The notes beneath the pieces are model-generated. The model searched no databases, was not told where the DNA came from, and worked only from the letters and a program-made list of their open reading frames with translations. The position numbers and the translations under genes are program-made. Of a stretch of 64,000 nucleotides of DNA, positions 1 to 11,600 are shown one piece after another. Within the stretch, counting starts at the first letter, position 1; each line of letters starts with the position of its first letter. This stretch comes from Gorsachius magnificus (Eukaryota; Chordata; Aves; Pelecaniformes; Ardeidae): contig CM067082.1 in the NCBI GenBank assembly GCA_034008185.1, positions 100,559,311 through 100,623,310 on the forward strand. Direction: 5' to 3'.

Positions 1-144
1 AGAATGACGTCATGTCTGGGGAGGAAAGTGCTGTCCTGACTGAAGTGGGATTTGGATGTGAATTCCCCCTGACAGAAGGAACCTCAGTGTGGATCATCAG
101 CCTCCTGAGGGAGCGCTCCAACTCTTCATCCGTGCTGATAAAAG
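1..144. other. Possible protein-coding exon edge, strand and identity unresolved
   Basis: This stretch has an open frame on both strands. On plus, codons from base 3 are open to base 143 (including the peptide EGTSVWIISLLRER) and end at AAAG|GTAGAG, a weak donor matching only the core. On minus, the frame reads TDEELERSLRRLM and later SSPDMTSF. It would start after a fairly good acceptor (CTACCTTTTATCAG) with a branch-like CTAAAAAC about 40 bases upstream. Either exon would run off the left edge of the window, so the other splice site cannot be checked. I do not recognise a family in either translation. The minus reading has the better splice site and a charged, serine-rich composition. Chance openness of this length is quite possible. 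Confidence 0.25.
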
Positions 145-3100
145 GTAGAGCTCCTTTCCAGTTTTTAGAAAGGAGATGGCTGACACTGTGAAGCTGGATC
201 TATTAAGTATGCTCTGAGAACAGCTACTTCAAATGTGTCCTTCAAATGGGATCAGTAGAGAAGTGTCTGGTTGGTGGATAGCAGTGGTGTTTTGAGATCA
301 AGGGAGGCATCAGGTTCTGTCAGCCTCTTAGTCAGGTGCATCTTGGTGCAGACAGAAATTGGACTTTTATGTGCGTAGGAAACATTAATGCCAATAACTG
401 AAGTGCCAGTGGAGTGCATGGTGGCAGCAGAGCAGGGGGTTTGAGTCCTGAGCTTTACGTGTTCACGTGGATCTTACTCTTCGGTCAGTACTCTAATATG
501 TAAATCATTAGATAGCTATTCAATTTTTATTAATCCTATAGAAAATACCCAAAGATACCTGTTGACCATAGGCAGGGCTGAATGTTTGCCAAGGGTGTGG
601 TGCTTTATATGCCAGTTTGCCCAAAGAGACTAGTGATGTCTTTCTGCCTTCTCCGCCTTTTGATTCCTTGAAGTCACCTTACTCTTGCAGCGTGTAGATT
701 GAGCCAATTGTAACAGCTGAAGTTCTCGAGTCAGCCAGGGAGTTCCTGTGTCTAGTTCTATCCCTAGAAATAGAGACATCCCAGGTAACAAGTATTGTTT
801 AGCATGGTGTATTCAGACAGTGCGATGCTGTGTGTTTAAAATGCAAGGAGGGCGTTGTATTAGACCTGGCTATTAATCAGATAGGAAGTGAGCAACTGTC
901 TTGACTTTCCTTTTAAGGTTGGACCTTACTTGAATAGTAATAGTAGTTTTGGGGGTACTGAAGAGGTTGGTCGGTGCTTCCTAAAGTTTTTCTAAGGATA
1001 TTTTAATGTCTTTTTGAGGAAAAAATGTTAAAACTAGAAGCTAATGTTTTATAGTAATTTGTGTTTATTTTTCAGCCTGAAGATAAAATGGAAATTTCAT
1101 AGATTCTCTCCGCATCCACTTTCATTTTTGCTTTGATGTAGATTTAAGCTCCAATCCTAATGCTGTGTGCCTAGAAATTTTAAACAGGAAAGTCAAATTT
1201 ACCATAACACTATCAATATTTTTATAACAAGTCTGTAAGTCTAATTCCTGTCTTTTAAGAGCTTCCAATTGGTATCAAACTTACAAAGTGTAAAATGGGT
1301 ACTGCCTCAGAAGATGACTTGCCTGTGAATAAAAAAGCAAAGCATTTAGTATATTTATTTTTTTAGAAGGTAGTTGCAGTGAAATTCATGCACTTTTAAA
1401 GTTTATCTGAAATATGAAAGGTCGTGTCAGATTCTGCAGCCTTGGGGACTAGACTTCCCATTCTGCAGAAAATTGTCCCTCCTCCTGCTATTTTGCTCCC
1501 TATTAATCTCTTCAGCCTCAGCTGGCTATTTTTTCCATGCCACAGGATGAAATGTATCTGACTAATCTCCTAGACCCTTACTTGTCTGTGCCTATACCAG
1601 AAATCTCTTTTTTGGATCGCTGGGCAGTTTGAGTCCAACCAGTAGTCTTGAAAACTGGAAGAGTACAACCGATTAGGTGATAACATCTCAGCTAAAAAGC
1701 CCCTACTGCTTCCAGCTAATTCTGAACTTTGTTGTGCTCAGGTTGAAATGAAAGTCCTATTTGCACAAAGCGCAGAATGATGGACGGATGGTCCAGCACC
1801 ACCTGTGGAAACAAGCAGCAAGGGTAAGAGGTAAACCAACCCAAGGCCTTGCAGTAGCAAATGGTGCATATGTCAATGTGTCTCCCCAAGACCCCACTAG
1901 GGTTCATGTGCCTTGCTACCTCCCCGAAGTGATTGGTTACTCCGGTGGGTTTATTTTCAAACAAGAGTTAGCAATGGGCCACAAGATCATTTCCATGTAT
2001 ACAATAGTGAGAAGTGTGGTGGTTATGATTTATATTTAAATAGACAGTTCTCATGATTCAGTTCAGTTGAATGTTGCCCTGGGGAGTTGAATCCTGCCGT
2101 GAAGTTTCTTTGTGATGCTGGGCAAGTTCTCTAAAACTGAAGATTCACTACCGGGAACTGTGCAATCTCATTCTGCTTGACCAGAGTGAGGTGCTTGACA
2201 CATAGAGAGCAGAAGTCCCAAGCACTCAGAAATGCAGCTACGGACTGTAGGAGTTTGTATGAAAGGAGGTGTCCCATCGCATACTGAGATGAAAAAGGCA
2301 GCCCTCGCAGTCTCCAGAGGAGCACTAGAACTAATTGACAAGTTTTCATCGCAGGGCGTAGCACCTTTCTAGGAGCAGCAGTGATCAATAATGTAGGTGG
2401 GTTATCCCATGTGTATGGCTGTGTTTGTGACTTATTGTGAAAGATTAGTTGTTTTGAATTCATCCACATAAATTCTTGTAGAGGGCTCTCCAGAGAGTGC
2501 CATATTGCAGCTTTTCAATAAGACTGTTTGCACAAATCCCCCTTTCTTCCTACTCCTCTTGCTGGAATTTGCCTGGAGAATTAAGAGCTGTGAAACATTT
2601 AATAATCGATAGAATTTACATGAAAAAAATTAACACTAAAATGCATTGACAGGGATAACGCTGCCTTTGCACGAAAAGTAGGGTATGCATATTTGATTTA
2701 TTCATTCAATAAGTTTGAGAACATGTTTGTAAGGTCTGTGATCCTTTTGCATAATTTGTGCTGGTTTATTATTGGAGTTGTCACTCTTACGAGGAAAATT
2801 AAATGGCTTGTTTGGAGGCTTGGGATTCAGTGTGGTAAAATGCAGCTACACAATGTTTTATAAGTAGTGGCTATAATTAATACAATAGTCCAAGCTTAAC
2901 TGTTTCTCTGAATTAAAGCTGACAACTACCTTGTTAGCAAGAGCACAGATGTAGGGAGTGGATTTTCCTGACTGACTTGAAAGAAGTTTTTTCATTTCCA
3001 AAGTAGCAGTTCTGCAGGAATTGTGGAACTTCTTAAACGTGAAGGATTTACATTTCAGACTGTTGATTTGGGCTGCATAAGTTTGAAATGATCCTTTTTA

Positions 3101-5660
3101 GATTCCCCGGTATCACAGCAGAGCACTGGGTTTCCTGGTGACGGGAAGCACCGTGGGGGGAAATTTCAGCTCGAGAAAGAAAACAGCAGAATGAGGAGCA
3201 TTTTTGTACAAGGTGGACTATTTGTTCAGTACAAAGCGATGTCTTGTTCTAAAAGGTAACCTTAAAAAGTAGTATCTTAGGATTTGATGTTAAATGCTAT
3301 TCCAGGAATTTATAGTGCAGGTAAGCTCAAGTTTTGGGTTAACACTCCCCCCTATCTTTCCTGCATGACAGATGTGTCAGGTTGCCTCTTAAGTAGAACA
3401 ATCTGAAGTTAAAGCCAAATTTTGATTAGTATAAGGTTACAAAAATGTGTTTTCGCTTAAATTAAGCTGATCTTGTGGAATTAGCCATCTTAGTTTAGTA
3501 AAGCCATTGTTTTAAAAGTAAAAAATCGATAAGCCAAAAGCCATGTGACTATTGGTATATTTACATTAGCATTTTATTTTCGATCAAGAATATGCTTTTG
3601 AAGCAAGTCTCCCAATCCTGCCTATTTACAGTGCTTTGCTTTACTTTGCAGAATGATTTTGGAATATGTAAGCTGATTTCCTTTTGGATGAAACTAAAAA
3701 TGTGCTTCAGGAGTGAATGCAACACTCTCTACTGCTCATAGGTATTTAGTCTACAGGACCAGACTATACCTGACTGAAGTAGCCTCCCTCACTCCCTCCC
3801 TTTCTTCCCAAAACATGTGTAGTGTGAATATCATGCCTTCAGGATCAACGGTTTTGCTCTATAGACCTGATTTTATTGTGCCATGCTACTTGCTAAGGTA
3901 GACATATATAGTGCTCATCGGCAGTGAGTTGCCAAAGGCAACTTGATCAAACCAGAATCTTGTCTTGTGAGGCAGAAGTCAACTTTCAAGAATAATTGCC
4001 TGTTAGGAATTGCATCTGCATGCCAGGTAGGAAACGACAGGTGTTTCAGTTTCTAAAAACCAAAAAACTAAGAAGCACAATGAAGAAACCCTTTCAGGAA
4101 ACAGGGGATGCTCCTTAGTCTGGACTCAGTTTTGGCTAACCAAACATTTATGTATTCATTTCTGATGGGGAGGCTGTCCCAGTTGAGTGTGTTTAGAAAG
4201 TGGGTGGTAGCTCTTAAAACAAGCCCTGAATGAAATGGTCCCTTCAATAAGCTGGCAAGTTGTTCTTCCCAGAGCATCAGTTTTGGACTTAACACTTGGG
4301 GACAGCTGCTTACTTGGCAGAAAATGATGTAGATTTAGCGCTGATCCCCCAAACTCCTTTCTTTTAGTTTTAAAATCCCATGTTCTCTGCGTTTAGGTAA
4401 CATCTGTGTATGTGCTGAGCATCTATTTGCTTTTTCATAAAGACAAAGTTAAAAAAAAAAGGCAATATATTGTCATTTGTTTAGTGGAAACTCTTGATTC
4501 AGTGTTTTGGATTTTTTTTTCAAGTGATAGGTGGAACAAATAGCCCATTAGGACTGCACTAAAAATGCTGATGAATGTAAAAGAAACAGCTAATTGTGGT
4601 GCTACAATTCATACAGCGAAATGAAAAAAGTTTTACCAGGAAGCTTTTTCAGGTTGAAGTGAGCAGTTAGAATACTTTTCCTTTCTGTCTCTTCAATGCT
4701 CCAATATTTTTCTACCATTGGAGGCAGCAAAAGATACCATTTTAGGGTCCTTTCTCTTTCTCTGATGTAAAATCAGAATGCTTCAGGTATAATCAGTGGC
4801 AATTTTCTACATAAGCCTTCATTTAAGCAAGAATCTGGGCTACTTTAATAGACTAGTATTCTTTAAATAGCCATGTTCCCAATTTAAGGAATATCAGTAT
4901 AAACATATAAACATTTTTTCCTTAACTTTGTTAAAATTGTCCACTCCAACTCATTACAATGGCTTTTTTTTTTTCCTTGATGTCATAATTCTTACCTTAA
5001 TAAGCTCACTTGTTGATTATCCCTTGTTAGTAACATCTGCTTCACCAATAGCAGGAGTTCCCATTCCAGCTTTTGTTTGATGTAGCAATGCTTAGCACTA
5101 CACAGGAGCCAAGTTTTTCAGTCCACACAGTATGTTATTTTCACAGTAAAACCTGGTATTTTCTGATTTTTTAGTAGATTGTATTTCAGTTAAGTAGGAG
5201 AGTTTAATGTATTAATTAAAAAAGCAAACAAACACACAACCAAACCCCAAGCCAATGATGTAGCAAGTTGCTTCAGTAATTTTGCTTTGGTGATCTGCAG
5301 CAATAGCCCTATCTATCTATCTTCATTGCAGTTCTGCATGAACATTATTCTGTTATGTTTGCTGGTTTCATGAACTGCTTTCTTTAGGTTTTGTTATGGT
5401 AGTCTCCCACTAAACAGAACTTGCGTGGAATTCGCAGAATCACAATTTCAATGCTAATTCTTCTGAACTTCACCTGCCAGGAAGAGCTGCCTCAGCCTGT
5501 TGCTCCGCTGTATTTTATCAGTGTCACTGTTTTGGAACTGTGAAAAAATGCCTTGTCCCTTCCCACATGCTCTGACATTTAAGTAGGCAGTGACTGTTCA
5601 TTTAAAAAATGAATGTGGGGGCAGGAATTTCCTGAATGATGGTACTGGAAACAAAATAAC
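145..5660. other. Non-coding stretch, no gene recognised
   Basis: AT-leaning sequence with stop codons in all frames at short intervals and no repeat family I recognise. One strong acceptor-like site (TTTGTGTTTATTTTTCAG) ends at 1075, and an AATAAA lies at 1328-1333. Together they could be a 3' terminal exon, discussed among the findings. The remaining short ORFs (at most 112 codons) look like chance. Confidence 0.6.
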
Positions 5661-5682
5661 TTTTTTTTTTTTTTTTTTTTTT
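5661..5682. repeat. Poly(T) tract, 22 bases
   Basis: Uninterrupted run of 22 T. It could be the tail of a minus-strand retroposed sequence, but nothing recognisable follows it on the right. A simple homopolymer expansion is equally likely. Confidence 0.9.
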
Positions 5683-8600
5683 AAATGCTGGAAAGTAGAC
5701 TGATGTGAGAGCAGCAACACGAGCAGGAGGAAGTTTTCAGTGGGATCGTTCAGAGTTTTTCTCTATCAGAAGCTTATTGTATATTTGACTCTCACCTATG
5801 TGATCAGGAATATGTGTAACCCAAATGTCTGCAGTATCTTTTCGAGGGTTCTTGGTTAGGATCTTTGATGTCTAGATGTATTTCTACCAGTACAGAAATT
5901 TTCTGTAGTTTTGTAACAGTCTTGCAACTTTCAACTTCCTAGGCTAATGAAATACTTTACTAATGGTAAAATCCGTTTGCCCCCATACTACCTTTCTCTT
6001 TCCTCCTTCTTCCTCTGTACTAAACCTGCCTCTCTGTGGAAGATGCTTGATAGATCCCCGGAAAGGAAAGGAATGGCTCCTCTTCAAGGCAAGCAGTAAA
6101 ACACAAATACCAAACAACAAACCAAAACTTGAATTGCTGAGTGGAAGCCCCTTTCTGTGGTTGAAGCTCTGACATTGTAGTCATGCTTTGTTAGCACCTG
6201 GAGGCATGCCGGTATCTTAGCACAGCGTATGCATCCCCCCATTGCGTGTTACCACTTACGTCATTTCACAGAGACGGGGAATAGCAGTGATCTTTCCCAA
6301 AGGCCCTCTTGTTTGAAGCATGAAAAGCTTTTTCCTACTTGGAAAATTGAATAGCCAGAGTATGAGGAATGACTTCTAGTGATGTTATCCTAACACCGAG
6401 AGGAAACAAAGATGGGGCGTATGTTGTTTTATTGGCTACTAGAGAAAAGGTTGTCTTTAGAAATATATATGCCTTTTGCATATATTTTGTGACAGACATA
6501 CAGCCTGAAGACTGGCATGTGACAAAGGGAAATCAATAAAAAATGCATAATGATATTATAAATATTTATAGGACAGCTAGATGAGTGTAATATGACAGGG
6601 AGAAGCCAAGAAGGCTTTTAGAATAGCAAATGTGTACTCTAAAATATATTGGAATTCTTCTGAGTGAGTTAAAATGGGGTAAAAATGCATTGCACAGGCT
6701 GTCAGAGACGTTTGCAACAGCTTTGATTAAAGTCCTTTCTAAGCAACCATAAGAAGAGCTTTGTCAAAGGAGTGCAGCTAAATAAAAGTTGGAAGGCAGA
6801 CAAGGGAAAAGTTTTCAGAAAGCATGAGCTTATTCACTGATGATCCCAGTGGGGCTTGTAGGGGTTGTTGATTGATTGATTTGCAACCTGGGAAAGTAAG
6901 GAAATGGTTCTTCATTTCCAGCAGGATTAAAATGATCCAGCTTCATCCAAAGACTAGGAATTTTCCAAGTCCGCTAGAAGATTTTTATTTTTTTTTAAAC
7001 TAGATTTTTGCGTGCAACTGGCTGTCAATGTAGTTGTGCACCTGTTAATACATAGGTCTGTTAAGTTACGCCTGTAAGACTGCAAGTTTTTTAGGCAGCA
7101 AACAGGAAAACAAGGAGGCAAGGCTGGAAATGAACAAATTTGGTTCCCTAAATGTAAGCAGAAATTTCCTATAGTCATCCTTTTGTCCTCCTGTCCTGTA
7201 GAAATTAGGCCTTACTGTGTGACTAATTCTTCCACAGGAGTACTTACATTGTGGGAATTGGCTCCGTTCATTCTCTGTGTTGATGTAAACATCAAGAATA
7301 AGCTGGAGGTTTTGTATGGAGGAATTTATTCTTTTCTGCTTGTGCTGCAGATGGCTGAATTTGCTCGGTCTGCAAAAGCTGCAAGAAAAGTACATAATGA
7401 AAGAGAAAATTATACTAAAAATGGAAGAAACTATGCAAGAGACCAACTTGTTCTGCCTCTAACAAAAGGGCAACGAAAGTTTCTTCAGTGGAGATACCCA
7501 TATCTGGGGACAGGTTATTTTCACTGCTGAATTCTTGCTTACAGAATTCTCTTTCCCATTAGTCCAAACAGAGCACAATTTTATTAATGGTTGGGTCAGG
7601 GGGCTAATTATCTTTGTGAAAAATGGATGGGCAGACAGTCGAGGAGATAGATGCTTCCTAATTTGTTAAGGGCTTTTAAAGATAAATGGCCTTGAAGTAG
7701 ATAGCCGGTAGGGCGCTCAGAGCAGTGGCACAGTGAGCTCTCATCAGTTTTTCTCAGTGATGGACGTTGCATATTCTGTCCGTTGACGTGGTCTTTGCCA
7801 TCAGAAGTCCCAATTTATTAATAGTTTTCAGGGCAATGGTTGTAAATTATTGTAGCCCAGTTTTATTACTGTTTTACATCTACCAAGGACTGAGCCCTTT
7901 GTGCAGCTTTATATTAACTCAGCAAGCACCATTAAAATATTGACATTTAGGCTCATTTTGGTAGCATTAATCATAGCATTTTATCATGCATTAATTGCAA
8001 TGGTTTGAAATGACTGGAATGTTCACTTCTCTAAAAGTAGGAGAAACAATAATTTCCATTTCTCCACTTTTTCAACCCATAACTGTGCTTAAAAAAACCT
8101 CAAACCCAAACCACACAAAAAACCCCCCTCCTAATTGTGTGTGCTGGGGCATATTTGCTTCTTTGCAACAACTGAAGAAGTAAGAGCCAGCAGTTCTTCC
8201 AGGCCTCACTGGAAGCTCTTGGAAGTATCAACTCTGAAAATCAGCCTCTGAAGTCTCAGTGTGGACACCTACAGCCAGGCCTTGACTTCAAAAACATCCT
8301 AATACATAACAACAGTCCTCCTGATGTGCAAAAAAAGCTAAAAATCTATTGCATTTTCATATGTTGGTATGGCTTAAGGGTTTAAAGCAGACACAGAAAA
8401 TGCCTTTTGTGATTCACCAGCAGGATTAGGTTTACAGCACCCGTGTCTGTATTACTGTATCAGTAAAAGAACCAGTGACGTTTGCTGGCTCTCTTCAGTG
8501 GAGGGCACCACTAGATGATTATGTTTAATATAAGGAGTTGGCAGCCTTTCTCACTTAACCATCATTAGGAGGTCTGCTGCTGAGGTCCCATTTTGTGAGG

Positions 8601-11600
8601 CAGCTGGAAATTGGCACTTAGTTTGAATGTATTGTTTTCTACCTCTCTCTTAAAGTTCAAGGACAAGGCAAAACTGTTCAGACTATGCAAAGAAAAAGGT
8701 TTTTCTCACTTTACTTTGTTTACTTGGTCCTCTGACTTCTCCATTCTTTTCTAAGTGAATTTATTCCCTGAGTAAATTTATTCCCCTATATATTCATGAA
8801 TTAAATAGAAGTGTGGACCATGTCGGCAAAGATGCAAGTGGAAGACGTGGGGGAAGGTATTTGAAAGCAGCCTGCAGAAGATAGCTGTGATAAACATATA
8901 GGCTTTATACTGCAGTAAAAATTATGTAGGTCTTCAGTTGTGTTTCCCTTGATACTTACAAAGGAGGACAATACTGTTATTTCTGTTTTAGGGAACTGAG
9001 GCATAGGACAGGTCAGTGGAGAAATCCTAAATCACTCAAAAGGCAGATGCAGAATAGTGGTGTCCCAGTCTCCTAACCCTCACTTTGTGCTCCTAACTAT
9101 GCATTTAATTCATTATTCCAAAGATTGTCCCCTCCCTACTCCCACCCCAAGATGATCCTGCACCGTCAGAACCTTCACCACCTGTATTTTCCCTGGTAAC
9201 ATCATATGGCTTAAGCCACAGCTTCACCTGTAGCCTTCTGCCTCCTGCTATACTGGATTTGCTCAAAAGCCCAGAAGACTTTCTAGTGGTGGAGGTTTTT
9301 ATTTTTTCAATTACAGTGGCTTCACATGACTAAATAATTAACCCGATTGCCTAAGGATATCAAGCTCCAGGGGAAACTTGTATTCCTATATGATTGGCAA
9401 GATAATTAGGAAGTGAAATAATGCAAATCCCACCACAGGCAACTGTCATAAGATTTACTTATTTACTCTTTGAAACCAAAGCGTGTCATATCATAAATCC
9501 TTTTATTTTAAGGCTTTTATATTTGTAGGTTTATTATCGACCTTCACAATGGACATGTTGCTAGGGCAGGAGGCTGTAGGAGCCCCTTCAAGCTGGATCA
9601 GTTCAGGTTGCTGGTAAATCCACTGAGATTTTTAGTCTGCAGTGTCACCTAGATGACACAGGCTAAAGTTTGCTTTTGCTCTTACTAGCTTTGATTTTAA
9701 GCTCCTTGGGCATGGCCTTTCATTCTGTATTTGTAGAGTACCTACCAGAGTGTATCTACCACAGTTGGAGCTCCTACATGATATGAAAACGTAGGCACAG
9801 AAGCCACCAATGGCAGCAAGAGTTCTGCATCCACCAGGAGAGAGGAATATTGGACCTATATTAGAGACAGCTTCATACAGAGTCATCCACAGCCTTCCCT
9901 GTTAATAGAGGCCAGGGTGAAGTTCGTATCAGTAAATGCTGCGTCCACGCAGCAGCAGCAAGTGGGAGATTAAACGAGAGCACTGTATAGATGTGGGGTC
10001 CTGTTGAGGATGGCCTTCAGTGGGTAAAAGTCACTTATAAATTAAAAGTTTAGTAGAACCCTACCAAGTAAAAGGTGTCTAATGAAGTTCTGGCAGTTTC
10101 TCTGTCTGAAAATTATGAAACCTAAGAAGCAAGGAAATAAGTGGAGTTGCTCTGAGGTGGTTGGACTAAAATTAATACGGCAAAAGCAAAATAAAAAAAA
10201 AGGAAAAAAAAAATCAATATTCTTGCTAATAAGAGTCAACATTTGTCTTACAGGAAACCTGAAGTTTTGCCTTCTGATTCTGAACCAGCCTTTCAACAAA
10301 GGTCATTTTCATTGTCTGTGGAGCAAAGGTAATAATAACTTACATACATCTTCATTTGCTTATTTACTTAGCTGCTACCCGGCTAATGTACTTCATGTCT
10401 GTTGAATTGCAATGTGACAATTTCCTCTTAACTAGAGCAACCTTCTGGTGAGGGTGTGAATTGGCAGAATATGTCCCTTGTTGCTGAATGCAGCAAATGA
10501 GCTGATTATGCAAATTCTGCATCTCTGCATTGCTTACATCAGTGGCAACTTTATGGACTGATCTGTGTAAGACTGTAGCTTTTCAGAGGCATCTTAGGAA
10601 TGATCATTGTCTTGCTGACAAAGTGTAGTAGATCAATGGTGCATTTAAGAGTCTGGAAGCGAGTGTTCCTTTAAAGGTCATCAGTGGAATGTGTTAATTT
10701 TAATCAAAATAAAATGAACCGTGTAGATATTATGTTGTGAAAGCGGTGGGAATTTGTGTGGGTGTCAGAAATATGCAAATCAGATTTTGCTACCCCTTTG
10801 TTTAATATGCACAGCGCTAATCATCATCTCTGGTATGATAGCTGCAGATTTACTGACATTTTGTAGAAATATATAAATCTTTACAAGCTTGGAGCTATTA
10901 ATTCCTCTGGTGCAGAAATGTAGTCCTTCAGAAGCTTTCTGACAAACCACAGGAACTGTCTCTAACTCCTTACCAGGCTGGGAACCTTGCCGAGAGATTC
11001 CTCTTGATGGACTGGGGCAGATAGAGCTATTGGATTTCACTGTAGGCATAAGGGCTGGCAGGGGGTAGCTGTACAGTTAAGAGGAATTGGAGAAAGGGAT
11101 GAAGTGGGCAGCATGTATTCATAGTGCTTAATTCCAGTAAACCTAAATTAGGTGCCTATATAGGCAGAGGAGTGAGAAAAGAAGGGAGAGACTTGCACAG
11201 GATGATTCAAAGCACCTGAACAAATCCTGTGCCCCAAATGGTCTCTCTTTCACTTGCAATATCAGCAAGAAATGGCAGCAAGAAACACTCAGTGGAAGGG
11301 CTGTCCAGGGTATTTTCTAGATGTGATTCTACATATTTTTTTTTTATTTAAAAAGATACACTGAAAGACATATTCTGTATTAAATAATGAAGGGAAGAAG
11401 GCTAAGTATTTTGATATTATTTCTTTGCCCCACCTTTCCTGTGTTTTGAGGGTTGAGGGTTAAAAAAGAGGCAGCAAACCAGAGGAGCACAGTTACTGAA
11501 TGGCAGTATTTAGTGTCCTGTAGTACCTTGCATGTGTTGCTTTTATGCTCTGTTCTGTTAATCAGATGTTTTTGTCTGTCATTTGGAATTTTAAGTCCTC

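Noticed and set aside
3306..3320. 15-base micro-exon between TTCCAG and GTAAGC
   Set aside because: Signals this short arise often by chance and the pyrimidine tract is poor.
4994..5110. Minus-strand open segment ending at an AAG|GTAAGA donor
   Set aside because: The acceptor side is weak and no protein family is recognisable. It is one of many such segments expected by chance.
7351..7530. ORF after a strong acceptor, starting ATGGCTGAATTT
   Set aside because: No good donor follows, and two different phases are open for a while. This looks like a chance pseudo-exon.
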